Source of the DNA: Prorocentrum cordatum
Lineage: Eukaryota; Sar; Dinophyceae; Prorocentrales; Prorocentraceae
NCBI GenBank assembly: GCA_963575745.1
Contig: CAUYUJ010015027.1
Span: 796,393 to 860,392 of the forward strand
Direction: 5' to 3'
DNA length: 64,000 nt
Shown here: positions 45,201 through 54,960 of the stretch, one piece after another
How positions within the stretch are numbered: position 1 is the stretch's first letter
Layout: each line of letters begins with the position of its first letter
Position numbers and translations under genes: made by a program
The notes under the pieces: model-generated
What the model was told of the DNA's origin: nothing
What the model saw: only the letters and a program-made list of their open reading frames with translations
Databases searched by the model: none

Positions 45201-45484
45201 GGGCGCCTGGCCGTGGCCGCGCGGCTAAGTTTAAAGCTCGTCTTGCGACTGCGCTGCGCAAGACCAGGAGGCTCAAAAAGATTGGGGACGTCCTCGGGAG
45301 GCGCTGCTTGAAGGTGTTTGCTGCGGGACCCCTGGCTGGTGCGTCCTACGGGTCTGACATCTTCGGAGTGTCTGACGCCGAGCTCCTGACCTTGCGTCGT
45401 GCTGCTATGTCGTGTGTTAAGCCACGCTCGCAAGGGCGTTCCCTGGCCGTGCTCAGGCTGCTTGAGGGGGGCCCGTGCTGGTGA
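42248..45484 (+). CDS. LINE-2 ORF2: APE endonuclease and reverse transcriptase
   Basis: 1078 codons from the only Met between ORF1's end and the endonuclease (42248), to TGA at 45482-45484. The frame is open further upstream over ORF1, so translation by frameshift or reinitiation is possible. The endonuclease spans about residues 109-331, with ATVNGNSWG, GQEHR, SSGVMVAARGG, VVAGDFNFSP and SPHKPVAIKF, so the active-site Asn, Glu, Asp-Asn pair and final His are present. The reverse transcriptase spans about 677-980, with GGFRPIGVFPSWHRLWGR, motif A FWDLRKYYERID, motif B RGIVAGCSFATSL, catalytic AYVDDLGL (YVDD at 44939-44950) and a later LGVDYT. All catalytic residues are intact. In other elements the protein would run on, and here the same frame continues after the TGA. 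Confidence 0.93.
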   Translation: MRLYTPVSQVAPPPRPEGGELLCFSKACVSGIRFVFDFFASRASVIGSKSRVSGIRLFKRFQSEFRAATPEANSWVAPLVPADVQDTPGSNPLEPPRPVPLPVSSGASDFQLEVATVNGNSWGTLYKFLESTSAHVVIGQEHRLRASDIDQKSEICQKAGFKTVWAPGVLGEGGGVSSGVMVAARGGFGCYEASEVVLVEGRAAAALIHVPGCAPFAVASVYLVHSQGLSEANMDILRAVGAFLDAQGCDFVVAGDFNFSPGVLFETNFAELLKGVIVSADGRTHFPAGGGSPDTFDCFVLSEALGRCLQQVRVVTESDISPHKPVAIKFHPSLGSLKAPAFRRPPDLPPSAPVGPQPCPGDWSEVTAKAEAAHRAVLSGDLQKARDLLTPGYRLWANAAESDLANVLGVELPARGMRGKRPKLVWKMVIKPAGKVEDPSLRSITWLAAQLRALRSYLLSDGAVLPPAGRGVALDIVSVPVEVAVEADSDWHQFSQASAGLAARCLDRSRPHVSSQRGLDVRSGQPPSQGGSGDVLLFKSPGQSDVEVRLCDLDGGEPNVVADSLRADLETLLDSVDRACLGAKVAAAARSKASWQEWVREGLSKGSRNAQRAIRDPEPWTPTTTLAAGGIIVADPMALLRAEAVKFSAIWGDGDGKGIDGALLEPLPVLQPAELRAFSKKYRLSSAVSVDGFHCRHFSLLCDQALRCLALWFCVMEATGSLPQQISWVLMALLGKPAGGFRPIGVFPSWHRLWGRARRSFAQRWESNNPRDFWAAGANRGASDAVWRQAFKAEAGLSRGDVSASIFWDLRKYYERIDLRLLYARCQQHGFPLGIARLAIRAYATARYLALGGYVEGPYFVIRGIVAGCSFATSLIRVFALASFDSLPRLPGLDFDAYVDDLGLSCTGSARQVVRALVGGARALRKCITDELQCLLAMDKVGMVASNNEVASQLLQKLGPLAGQGVGIGRVTNLGVDYTAGRSLRAPGRGRAAKFKARLATALRKTRRLKKIGDVLGRRCLKVFAAGPLAGASYGSDIFGVSDAELLTLRRAAMSCVKPRSQGRSLAVLRLLEGGPCW

Positions 45485-47252
45485 GCGAGTGTGGCGCCTA
45501 TTATCAGATGGTCGAAAGAAAACTGGCTGTGCCACACTCGGGCGTTTCCTTGGTGCTTGTCTTGGGCGGATCTGCGCGAGGGCTGGATACAGACCTTCAG
45601 CCACGACAGCCATTCGTGGTCTAAGGTTCGTGGCCCGCTCTCGGCCCTCCGCATGTGTGTCTACCGTCTTGGGTGGGACATGCCAGACTTCACTACCCTC
45701 AGGGATGACTTCGGGATGGACATCTCGCTGACGCTTCCCCCCCCCCCCCCCCGCCTTGTCAAGGTCTTGTGTCGTGACGCGGTGCTCAGAAACCTGGAGA
45801 GGGATTCTGGGGATAAGTACGGGGTGGGATACAGGCTGTGTTGGGATGTGGTCAAGCAGCAGCTCTCGTCGTCCAAGATCCCCGCCAAGGCCAAGGGTGT
45901 CATGAGAGCTCAAGCTGGTCGTGCCTTTTGGACAGGAGTCGATGCTGAGGCGGCTGGCTATTTCGAGGTGTCGAGTCTCTGCCCGTTATGTGGTGTCGCG
46001 AAGGACACCTTGCACCATCGCCTATTTTGCTGCACGGCGTGCAACGAGCAGCGCAAGGAAGTGCTACCCGAGTGGCTTGTGGAAGCTGCATGTGATACGT
46101 CGGACCCTGAGTATGAGGAAGAGCTCTTTCTGTATGGGGCGTTCCGTCACCCTGGAGATGTTGCCCCAAGACCCCTGTGTGATGGTGGTGTCTCTCTTGT
46201 GTGGCATGTCGAGGACCTCCCTCCTCCTCCTCCTGCGTGTGGTGCTGACAGGGTGGCTCCGAGGGATAGCATGTGGGGATATTTGTTTATGGACGGCTCT
46301 TGCCACAGGCATGTGGTTAAAGAACTGTCGCGTGCGGGCTGGGCGGTGACCATGGTGGGGAAAGATGGCGAGCTCCTAGGTGTCCTCAAGGGGCCTGTGT
46401 GGGCCCCTTGGCCTCAGACCCCCCCAGGCCGCCGAGTATGCTGCGTTCGCGTTCTGTGGGGCCTATGCCGATGCTCCGTCCGCGTGCTTCAGTGACTGTC
46501 AAAATGTTGTGGATCACGTGGCGCTCGGTGCTGACGTGCTCTGTGGTAGGAGGCAGTATTCCGGTCTCGTGCTTCAAGGCAAGCGCCATTTTGGAAGGAA
46601 CCTGCGTGCTCTCCACAAAGTGTCGGCACACAAGGATGTCGATGAAAGTGGCATTTCGGCCAGTGAACGTTTCAGACGGCTCGGCAACCGCTTTGCTGAC
46701 CATGCTGCCAATGAGGCGGCACTGCTGCACCCTTCCTTGACCCCTGTTGAGGCTGATGAGCTCGATAGGAAGATCAAGATAGCGCGTCTGGTCTTAAAAG
46801 CGGGGTCTGTTTTATTACCCTTGTGGCCGCGTCTTGAGTTTCGAGGCACCGCCAGGTCCAGGCTCCCTCCTGCTCCTCGTCACCCTCCTCTGGAAGTTGG
46901 GCACTCGTGGGTGCAAGTTGGGTCCTTCTGGCAGTGCCGAGTTTGCCTTAAGGGCTCTCGGGCGCGGGCCCCTCCTCCTGGGGACTGTTCAGGACACTCC
47001 AGGCTGGACCAAGGTGTGCTGCTGAGGTTGGGGCACAAGGTCGTGGCATTCCCCTGCTCCGAACTTTCGAATTTGTTTGTTTGCTTGTCTTGCAAGTTTT
47101 ACAGCAGCGGCTCGCAAATTCTGAAGCTCGGCAAAGTTTGTGGCCAGCCCACCATCACGTCAATCCGCAACTTGCGCAAGCTAAAAAAGGGCTTGCATCC
47201 TGACAAGGCTCAGGTGACAGTTGACATTGATGACTGTGTCGCGTTGCTATAG
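45485..47252 (+). pseudogene. LINE-2 ORF2 C-terminal part: CCHC motif and RNase H, separated by TGA and a frameshift
   Basis: The frame continues from ORF2 after the TGA with ASVAPIIRWSKENWL, a typical post-RT segment. A zinc motif CPLCGVAKDTLHHRLFCC lies at about 45979-46035. RNase H begins with FMDGSC (Asp codon 46292-46294). The frame then changes by +1 in a seven-C run at 46419-46425, and six Cs would keep it open. In the new frame the other catalytic residues follow: AAEYAAF (Glu 46434-46436), SDCQNVV (Asp 46494-46496) and GNRFADHAA (Asp 46698-46700). A Cys-rich tail with CRVC and CLSC ends at TAG 47250-47252. RNase H would remove the RNA template strand. The TGA and extra C may be real lesions, recoding sites or sequencing errors. 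Confidence 0.88.
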
Positions 47253-47336
47253 GAGCTTGGCTCCTCGGTGCCTGTTTGAGCCTCGGACAGGTGCGTCGGT
47301 TACTGCAGGAGGCATGGGCGTTGCTGCCAGAAAAAA

Positions 47337-47416
47337 GAGGAGAAGGAGGAGGAGGAGGAGAGGAGGAGGAAGAGGAGGAGGGGAAGAGGAGGAACAGGGA
47401 GAAGAGCAGGAGGAGG
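47337..47416 (+). repeat. (GAG)n array, with right target duplication at 47337-47349
   Basis: Follows the AAAAAA tract of LINE-2 and passes straight into the Family A leader at 47417. Without LINE-2 it would be continuous with 40779-40838. Confidence 0.9.
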
Positions 47417-49140
47417 ACCAGTGTAAACCCAAGACCCGCCAAAGATGTTACAATAAGCCCTCCCTCTACGTTCCCTCTTCTTGGGCCCCCACAAGAATTG
47501 ATTCAAGTGGCTTGCGCTATCCCGCCGACCCCCCAGAAAGTGCGAGTGTTTGCGACGATCTTGGAATTTACTTAGTGGGCCAGGAGCTTCTTGGATGCAT
47601 TAGAGGGGCTCGTGGGATGCCCTTCAGGGACCTTTTGGATGGCTCTTGGGGGCAGCTGGGGGCCTTTGGGGCCTTCTTGGGGGCCTCCTGGGGGCTTCCT
47701 GGGGACCCCTGGCGCCTCGGGGGCGTCGGGGGGGCTCTTGGGCCATCTTGGGGAAAGAGGCTCGACATGTCCGTTCGGATCCCCTTCTTGGGCCCCTCTT
47801 AGGGCCCTCTTGCAGCTCTCTTGGGCTTCCGGGGGGCCTCAACGGCCGTCTCGGGACCCTCGTAGGCTGTCTTGGGGCCCCCGGGACGATCTTGGGGCCC
47901 CTTGGGCCGTCTTGAACGTTGCCAAAACGACAAAAGTGAATATGTTGAAAAGGTACGTCTTCCCCAAAGGAGTGGGACGATTTTTGCCTTTTGAGGCCCT
48001 CTCGGCGCTTGGGCCGTCTTGGAGGCGCGTGGCCCTTCTCGAAGCCATCTTGGACCGTCTTGGGGCGACCCTGGGCCGTCTCGACGCTCTCGTGGGCTGT
48101 GTTGGCGCTCCGTTTGGGCTCGCTCGGGTCACATCGAGGCTCTTCGGAGGCTCCGGAAGCTTCGGAGTGCCTGTGGGAGCTCGCCGACTCGCCTCTTTAC
48201 CCCCGCACGGACCCCCCTTGTATTCCGATGTTGGGCCCTCGGTGTGGAGGTAAGGGGGGGGGGCAGCCAAATGTTCCACACGCCTTTTGAATTACCCCTG
48301 GCAAGTGGGGGTCGGCGGATTGTCACTGCTGGAAGTGCCCCGCTGGAAGACATATGCATGAAAACCCAGAAACGTGCCAAAACACCATTCCTGGGAGTTC
48401 AACGCCGCGAAGCAGTCACTGTTGCGTCCTGACGATCCTGAATCGTGCCAGAACGCCAGTCTTGGGACTTCAACACCGCGAATCAATGTGACTGTTGCGC
48501 CCTGACTGTCCTACATCGCACCAAAACGCAACGTGTGGGATGTCAGCCGCAAGAACCCCAGAAATTGCGCCAACCTCCTAAGACGAGAAAGTGCGGCGCT
48601 GCGGCGGCCACAATTTGAAAAGGAACCGCCCGCCATCCGTTATACGATTGCAAACGTTTAAGACGAATGTGCACGGCGCCCAGGCAGCCACATGTTGAAA
48701 AGGAGCCGTCGTCCGTGAAATGCATGCGTTGGTTTAAGACGAGTGCGCGCTGCGCTGAGGCGAGAACCGCGTTTTGGAAACCGCCCACCCTCCATCTGTG
48801 AAGCTATTACAAAAGGCTAAGACGAATGTGCGCGGTGCGATGACGAGAGCCACATTTCGAAAACCGTCCGCTCTCCATGTGTGTAGCCTTTGCAAACTTG
48901 GAAGACGAATATGCGTAGCGCTAAGGCGAGAGCGACATGCTGGAAAGGAGCCGTCTTCCATCCGTGCAACTCATGCTACATGTTAAAACGAATGCGCACT
49001 GCGCTAAAGCGAGAGCCACACTTTGAACACCGCGCCCGCCCTCTATCTGTGGAATTGCTGCAAATCCTAAGCTTAAGGATCGCGAATGGTGAGGAAGTCT
49101 CATGCGAAAGGCCCGCCCGACTGGTGCGACAGGGAGGAGC
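47417..49140 (+). mobile_element. Family A composite repeat, copy 4 (interrupted by Family B)
   Basis: The leader GACCAGTGTAAACCCAAGAC and TGTTACAATAAGCCCTCC (47417-47470) runs to about 47525. Foreign sequence follows to about 48335. The copy resumes at CTGGAAGACATATGCATGA (about 48341). Then come 73-bp units (48360-48545), six units of about 82 bp (landmarks near 48598, 48678, 48760, 48845, 48923 and 49005) and the tail with GGTGAGGAAGTCTCATGCGA (about 49090). This copy has the most 82-bp units. Confidence 0.88.
47560..48270 (+). mobile_element. Family B repeat, copy 2, inside Family A
   Basis: Arrays of GGGGCCTTCTTGGGGG variants, the anchor GCTCGACATGTCCGTTCGGA (about 47759) shared with the 22.3-kb copy, and an AT-richer centre (about 47920-47975). 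The exact ends are not clear. Confidence 0.7.
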
Positions 49141-49589
49141 TATTGATATGGAAAAAGGGCTGAAGATGGCGAGGAGGGGGGGAGGGGGGGGGAACACGGC
49201 AGAAGAGAAGCAATTCCCGAGCAGAGCAGCACGCACCACGACCACGACGATGGCGACGACAACGACGACGATGTGCGCCTGCGATTCGCAACGAAACACG
49301 GATTCGGGAAAGGGCCCATCCTGCGAGGTCTGGTACACAGCACATCGTTGAGCGGTGTTTCGGCCTCCCCCCCCCGGGCACGGGCTTCCTTTGGAGCAAC
49401 AGCCACACACTTCGGGTTTGCTCTCAAAGGCCTTGCTGAGCTCGTGGGCGCGTTCCAGCACGTTCTCCGTAACCTCGTCCGGGCCACCGACATCGGAGAG
49501 GGCAGCGGTGGCCGACGCGTCCCAGAGCTACGAAGCTCTAGGCCCCGCAGCTTTGAGAGCTGCGAAGACAGGCGGACGGACGGACACAA

Positions 49590-49870
49590 TGGGAGGAAGA
49601 GGCGGAGAAAGCGGAGGAGGAGGAGAAAGGAGGAGGCGGAGGAGGACGAGACAGAGGAGGAGGAGGAGGAGGAGGAAGCGGAGGAAGAGGAGGAGGAAAC
49701 TGAAGAGGAGCAGGAAAAGGAGTGGAAGGTGGAGGAGGGAGGGGGAGGAGGAGGAAGAGGAGGAGAAGAGGAGGAGGAGGAGGAGGAGGAGGAGGAGGAG
49801 GGTGAGAGGGGTGAAGGAAGAGGAGGAGGAGGAGGAGGAGGAGGAGGAAAGGAAGGAAGAGGAGAAGGAG
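49590..49870 (+). repeat. (GAG)n array
   Basis: Imperfect GAG/GGA triplets. Bases 49141-49589 contain an ACGACG tract (about 49230-49272) and no supported gene. Confidence 0.95.
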
Positions 49871-49884
49871 AGGGGGAGTTCGGA

Positions 49885-50423
49885 AGCCCCCGCCAGCGGG
49901 GCCGAGGTTCCCCCCGCGGTGGTCATCAACGGGGGCTGCGCCATGAACTTGCCCACGCAAGTTTTCTGGCCCGACCACGCGCCGTCCTCGGCACTCCCTA
50001 ACATCCCTCATGTTCCTTTCTTCTGCAGGTTCGGTGTTCCAGGACCGAGGATCGCCAGAGCCCTTCAGAGGCCTATGGGAACCTCGGGGGTACCTGGTAG
50101 CTTCTTCGTTCTCTTCCTCATTCCTCGCGTGTCCTTCCTCTCTGCATGGCACGCATACCCTCCTGTATGCTGATTGGATGAACTTCACGTTTGTAGCCGC
50201 TGCGGGTGTTGTGCCAGAATATATGCTGACAATTTGGCCTTGGAATGTTTCCAGCTGCAGAATTGAGAAGGGTTTGTGGCCGCACCCCAAAGGGATGCCT
50301 AGAAAGATCCGCGAGGCGTTGCACCAGAAAGATGCGCAGCGCGCTACTGTCGAGGCCAAAAACAGAAAAACAGAGTTAGGTGCCCGTACAGTGTACGTCT
50401 CAGGTAGTCCTTCCAGGTGGTGA
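49885..50423 (+). CDS. Unrecognised possible exon pair
   Basis: Two coding-like pieces lie side by side. The upstream one, in another frame, reads VPPAVVINGGCAMNLPTQVF and on to about 49990. The downstream one is open to TGA at 50421-50423 with IWPWNVSSCRIEKGLWPHPK. Between them, TTTCTTCTGCAG (50018-50029) resembles a 3' splice site. I recognise no family. The downstream piece has no stops and ordinary composition, but only about 130 codons, so it may be chance. Confidence 0.25.
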
Positions 50424-50559
50424 TCCTCATCCTCTTTCGAGGTCTTCGAGGGTCAGATGGGTGGGGATCAAGGATCGATGGCAGGGGATCAAGAGGAATC
50501 CAGGATCGAGGATCCAGGGGGAGGAGGGGAGGCGCGGGGAAGGATGGGACTCAATCCTC

Positions 50560-50920
50560 CACCTCCTCCTTGTCCTCCTTTTCCGCCTCCGCCTCCGCCT
50601 CCTCCGTCTCCTGAGTGTGACGCCCGACACGTTGTTCCACCGCGTCCCAATCCAATCAACCTCCTCCTCCTCCTCCTCCTCCTCCTTCTCCTCCTCTGCC
50701 TCCTCTCCCTCCTCATCCTCCTCCTCCTCCTCCTCCTCCGGCTCTTCCTCCTCCTCCTCCTCCTCCGGCTCTTCCTCCTCCTCCTCCTCCTCCTCCTCCC
50801 CCATCCCTCCTCCTCCCTCCTCTTCCACCTCCTCTCATCTCCTCCTCCTCCTCCTCCTCCTCCTCCTCCTTCGCCTCCTCATCCTCATCCTCATCCTCAT
50901 CCTCTTTATCCTCCTCGTCC
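50560..50920 (+). repeat. (CTC)n array field
   Basis: Imperfect CTC/TCC triplets with GGCTCTTCC interruptions; CATCCT hexamers at the 3' end. Bases 50921-51274 hold nothing recognisable. Confidence 0.95.
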
Positions 50921-51274
50921 CGGGCCATGGGGAGGGTTTGGTAGCTTAGCAGTTGAGTGGGCCATGGCATCGAGGACGTCGATTTGATCGATTAACCGTA
51001 GAGGTGCGCAAGGTGGAAGTAAGAGAATATCAATATGTAAGATCGCTTGGTAGCTCGACAAAGAACCCCTCGTGTTCCCCCCCCCTCCCCCTCGTCCTTC
51101 TGTGAAGCAGCAGGAGGGGCCATGGCTGGCGAGCCGAGGCGATCACATTCCTGCTGATGGGCGGGCAGGACAACTTCCGTGGTGATTTCTCGCACGAGGA
51201 CCCCCCCGTCACGAGGGGGGAGAATGTCAAGAGGGTTGCGAAGGGGTGTCGCGGAGGGGGCGTCAGAAGAGCAG

Positions 51275-51600
51275 GAGGAGGAGGAGGAGGAGGAGGAGGA
51301 GAAGAAGGAGGAGGAGGAGAAGAATGAAGGGAAATAAGACGCGAAGGGAGGAGTAGGGAGAGCGGGAGGGGGCAAGTCAGGAGGAGGAGGAGGAGGAGGA
51401 GGAGAGGAACGACGACGACGACGACGACTACCCTCTCTCTTTCTTTTGTTCGTTTATTGTCTCTCTCTCTCTCTCTTTCTCTCTATCTCTCTGTCTCTCT
51501 GTTTCTTTTTTTTTTTTTTTTTTTCTCTCTCTCTCTCTCTCTTATCTCTCTCCCCCTCTCTCTCTCCATATATTTATACAGATATACATATATAAATATC

Positions 51601-51637
<37 letters not shown>

Positions 51638-51640
51638 CCG
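51275..51640 (+). repeat. GAG, GAC, CT, poly-T and TA simple repeats
   Basis: GAG (51275-51400), GAC (51408-51430), CT dinucleotides (51458-51545) around a poly-T run (51506-51524), then TA and TG dinucleotides (51566-51640). A sudden AT-rich patch in GC-rich DNA. Confidence 0.95.
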
Positions 51641-51709
51641 TGCTTGCACTGAAAAGGGGTCCTAGCGGAGATTGAAAGATTTGGCGAAAGTTTCCCGCCG
51701 ATTTTGGTA

Positions 51710-51830
51710 GCAGGCTGGGTTCCCGGGTTCCCGGTCCCGGGTTCCCGGGTTCCCGGGTTCCTGGTTATTGGTTCCGGACCGAGTTCGGTGGGTTTTGGGT
51801 TCCCGGGCTCCCGGGTTCCCGGTCGATCTC
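51710..51830 (+). repeat. 8-bp GGGTTCCC minisatellite
   Basis: GGGTTCCC repeats, partly as CCCGGG palindromes, in two blocks (51718-51765 and 51798-51822). Confidence 0.85.
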
Positions 51831-51890
51831 CTCAGCGCAAACCATCCATTGTTTGGGGCTTTTCTTTGGTGTAATGTATATAAAATTGCC

Positions 51891-53165
51891 ATCGGCCCAT
51901 CCCGCCACCGTGCCTGGGTTGTGGGTCTGAGGCATCTTGGATGTTCGTTGGGGTCTCGTCGAGGCCTTTCGGGGGCCTCCTGGAGGCAGTTTTGAGGCCT
52001 CTTGTGGGCTGTGCTGGGGCCTCTTATGGGCCTCTTTCGGGCCTCTTGGGCTTTGTGGGGACCTCGTCGTCGTCATCGTCGTCATCGTCCTGCCCCTTGC
52101 GTCGCCGCAGCCGGGACTGGGACCGAAAGCGCTGCTGCGTCAAGTCCGGTTGCGTTGGAAAAGGGAGGTGGGGAGCGAGGGAACATCAGCAGCCATATCA
52201 GTTCCCCTTGCTCCAAACCAAAGTAAGGCGCGAGGGTCCAAGTACAGTTCGCCTCGAGTGGTTTAGAATAGATGTTTATATGTGAATGTACATGCATCTA
52301 TACATTATATACATACGCTTAAGAAGCTAACGCCATTCCGCCGAGACCCAGCGGAGCAGGCAGAGGCGTCAAGGTCGTTCGCCAGCGTCATGTTGGAGCT
52401 GAAGTGATGTGGTTCGGCGCGGGTCCGAGGGCTGGGATGTTGGCACGGGTGGCGTTTAGCTTTGGCGTAGGGTGTAGGTTGGATGCTGTGACAAGAGCAC
52501 GTGTCTCACACGTCCGGGTGCCTTCGGGCACGGAGGTACGATTGGAAGGTAAAGAGGCGGACAAGGAAATGGATGACGACGACGACGACGACGACGAGCA
52601 CGAGCACGAGGACGTCGACAACGAGGTTTTGTAGAAAGCTATTGGGGTCTCTTGCGGTTTTGTAGGGTGGATTTTTGGAGGCCTCGGTTGGATCCCCTTG
52701 GGATCATTTTCAAAACTCTTTGGAGGCTTCGGGGGCCTTCTTAAATTGTTTTGGGAGCCTCCTGGGGGCATGCTGGGGGTCTTCGGGGCCGTCTTGTGGG
52801 TGAGGGCCCATGGGCTTCTTCGAGCCCCCTTTTTGAGCCGACTTGGGACCCTCGTGGGCCGTGTCTGGACTCTCGTGGGCACCTCGTGGGCCGTTTTTCG
52901 GCCAGTGTGAGAGGTTTCTCTGGCCGTTTTGGGGGCTCACAGAGGCTCGAAAAAAACGAGATCTCGAAAATCAGCCAAACATTGAAAACCTTGGGTGTGT
53001 TTTGCCCCTTGAGGCCCTCTTGGGGATCGACTTGGAGCCCGCCTGGGGCGTGTCGGGAGCCTTTTTTCGGGCGGTCTTGATTCGATCTTGGGTGATCTTG
53101 AGGCGCCTCCAGTTTGTTGGAGTATGGTTGGGGCCGTCTTGGGAAATATGCTGAGCAACTCAGAG
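51891..53165 (+). mobile_element. Family B repeat, copy 3 (split)
   Basis: It starts CGGCCCATCCCGCCACCGTG, the inverse of the end of copy 1 at 22.7 kb. GGGGCCTCTTGTGGGC-type repeats fill 51940-52075 and 52690-53150. The middle (about 52080-52640) is unrelated, non-repetitive DNA that may be an insertion. An AT-rich centre (about 52945-53000) resembles those of the other copies. Confidence 0.7.
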
Positions 53166-53179
53166 GCGACGGAGTGTGG

Positions 53180-53560
53180 GTTTGGAATATATGAGGGCAT
53201 GTATACACCTATGCATGTATATATTCATAGGTTCGGATGTGGGTATGCGTGTAGACAGTCATAAACATACGCACATGTCGATCACCTGCCATATACACAG
53301 GTATAGTACATGTATGCGCATGTGTATGATGTATGTATATATACACATGTAGATGTACATATACATATATATATGTATATACACATATGTGTATATGTGT
53401 GTATGCACGTACGGTTCTATGTATACATATGTCCCTCCTTCTCTCTCTCTCTCTCTCCCCCTCCTCTCTCTCTCTCTCTGTCGTCCCTCACTGTCTCTCT
53501 CTACATATATACGGATACACGTGCATATCTTGCCTGTTGGTTCTCTCTCTCTCCCTCTCT
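53180..53560 (+). repeat. TATA/TGTA and CT simple-repeat patch
   Basis: Alternating ATGTATATAC sequence (53180-53430), then CTCT tracts (53435-53560). Bases 53561-54205 are pyrimidine-rich with no supported gene. Confidence 0.95.
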
Positions 53561-54205
53561 CTCACTCTCTCTCCGCTCGTACTCTGGGAACCCTGAAGAC
53601 CAGCCAGTCGTCAGAATCGGCGCATTGTTTCTCCAAGATCGGGAAACCAGGGACCCAGGACTCCAGGGATCACAGACGGCTACAGAAGTCAGCAACAATT
53701 GTTGAGCAAAGTCGCTGCAATACTGGGATCGCAGGATCCTTGCCGCTTCATGAAATCGGTTTCAGATTTTCGCCCAGCCCTTACAATCCTCGCGACGGTC
53801 CTTTTAAGTGCAAGCATCAATGGGGAACATGCAAGTTTGGGAACCGAGGAAAGCAATGTGTCATCAACTTTCCCCATCCCGACTCCCCCTCTCCCGTCCT
53901 TTCCATTCTTTGCCGAAAAGTTTGCCAACCAACCGACCTTTGCCCTCCCGCTGTCCCATCCCATCGCCCCATCCATCTGCCCCATCACTCGCCCCCGTCC
54001 CATTCCCTCTCCGTCTCCCCCCTTCCACTCACCCTTCCTCCCACTTCCTGTGATCAGTCTACTCTCCCGACCCTTCGCCTCCCACCCTCCCACCCCCCAC
54101 TCCATCCATCTCTCCTACCCCTTTGCCCCACCCACCCGCGAGTCTCCTCCATCCCTCTCTCCATTACCCCATCCAGTTTCCCACACACCCCCACACCTCA
54201 CAAAG

Positions 54206-54960
54206 GAGGAGGAGGAGGAGGAGGACGATACAGAGGAGGAGGAGGAGGAGGAGGAGGAGGAGGAGGAGGACCAGTGTAAATTCAAGACGCATCAACGATG
54301 TTGCCAGAAACCCTCCCTCCAAGGTCCCTCTTTATGAGCTCCTGCAAAACATGATTCTCAATGCGGGAATTGCTCATTGGAAGACAACCGTGTGAGAATC
54401 CTCAACCGCGTCAAAACACCGTTCTTGGTACTTGAGCGCCGCGAACCAAGGTTACTTCTGCGCCCTCAAGAGATTTGAATCGCACCAGAACACCACTCCT
54501 GGGATTCCTCCACCACGAATCAACGTAACTGTTGCGTCCTGGCAAGCCTGAATCGAACCAGATCACCGTTCCTGGGACTTCAGCAAAACGAACCCTTGAA
54601 ATTGCTGCAAGCGTTTAACACGAATGTGCGATGCGCTCCGGCGAGAACAACAGGTTGGAAAGGAGCAGCCCTCCATCCTTGAAATTGTTGCAAAATGTTT
54701 GGGCGAATGCGCGCGGCGCGAAGGCGAGAGCCACAGTTTGGCAATTGGCCGCCCTCCTCCATTGAAACTGCTGCAAACTTTTAAAGACAAATTTGCGCGG
54801 CGCGGAGCAAGAGCCACATTTTGAAAGCCATCCGCCCTCCATGTGTGAAACCGTTGCAGGTTGCAAGCGTCAGGGCCAGAAATGGTGAGGAAGTATCAGG
54901 CGAAACGTCCAGCCCGCCCTGCCGACACGACGGTGGGTGCGACAGGGGGGAGTTCATACA
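54206..54960 (+). mobile_element. Family A composite repeat, copy 5 (most complete)
   Basis: (GAG)n head 54206-54268; leader GACCAGTGTAAATTCAAGAC and ACGCATCAACGATGTTGCC (54269-54310); conserved stretch CAATGCGGGAATTGCTCATT (about 54359). Three units follow at 73-74 bp (CTTGG/CCTGGG landmarks 54424, 54498 and 54571). Three units of about 82 bp follow (landmarks near 54640, 54723 and 54805), then the tail GGTGAGGAAGTATCAGGCGA (about 54884). Uninterrupted, so it is the best reference copy. Confidence 0.9.

Larger units (their letters stand above)
40839..47336 (+). mobile_element. LINE-2: near-intact non-LTR retrotransposon (EN-RT-RNH)
   Basis: About 6.5 kb: SL copy, 149-bp leader, ORF1, ORF2 with endonuclease and reverse transcriptase, an in-frame extension with CCHC motif and RNase H, an 84-bp 3' region and a six-A tract. 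The 13-bp direct repeats at 40826-40838 and 47337-47349 bracket it. The EN-RT-RNH order matches I-group LINEs. The element sits within the (GAG)n head of Family A copy 4. Two lesions are visible: TGA at 45482-45484 and one extra C at 46419-46425. Few lesions suggest a recent insertion. Confidence 0.9.
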
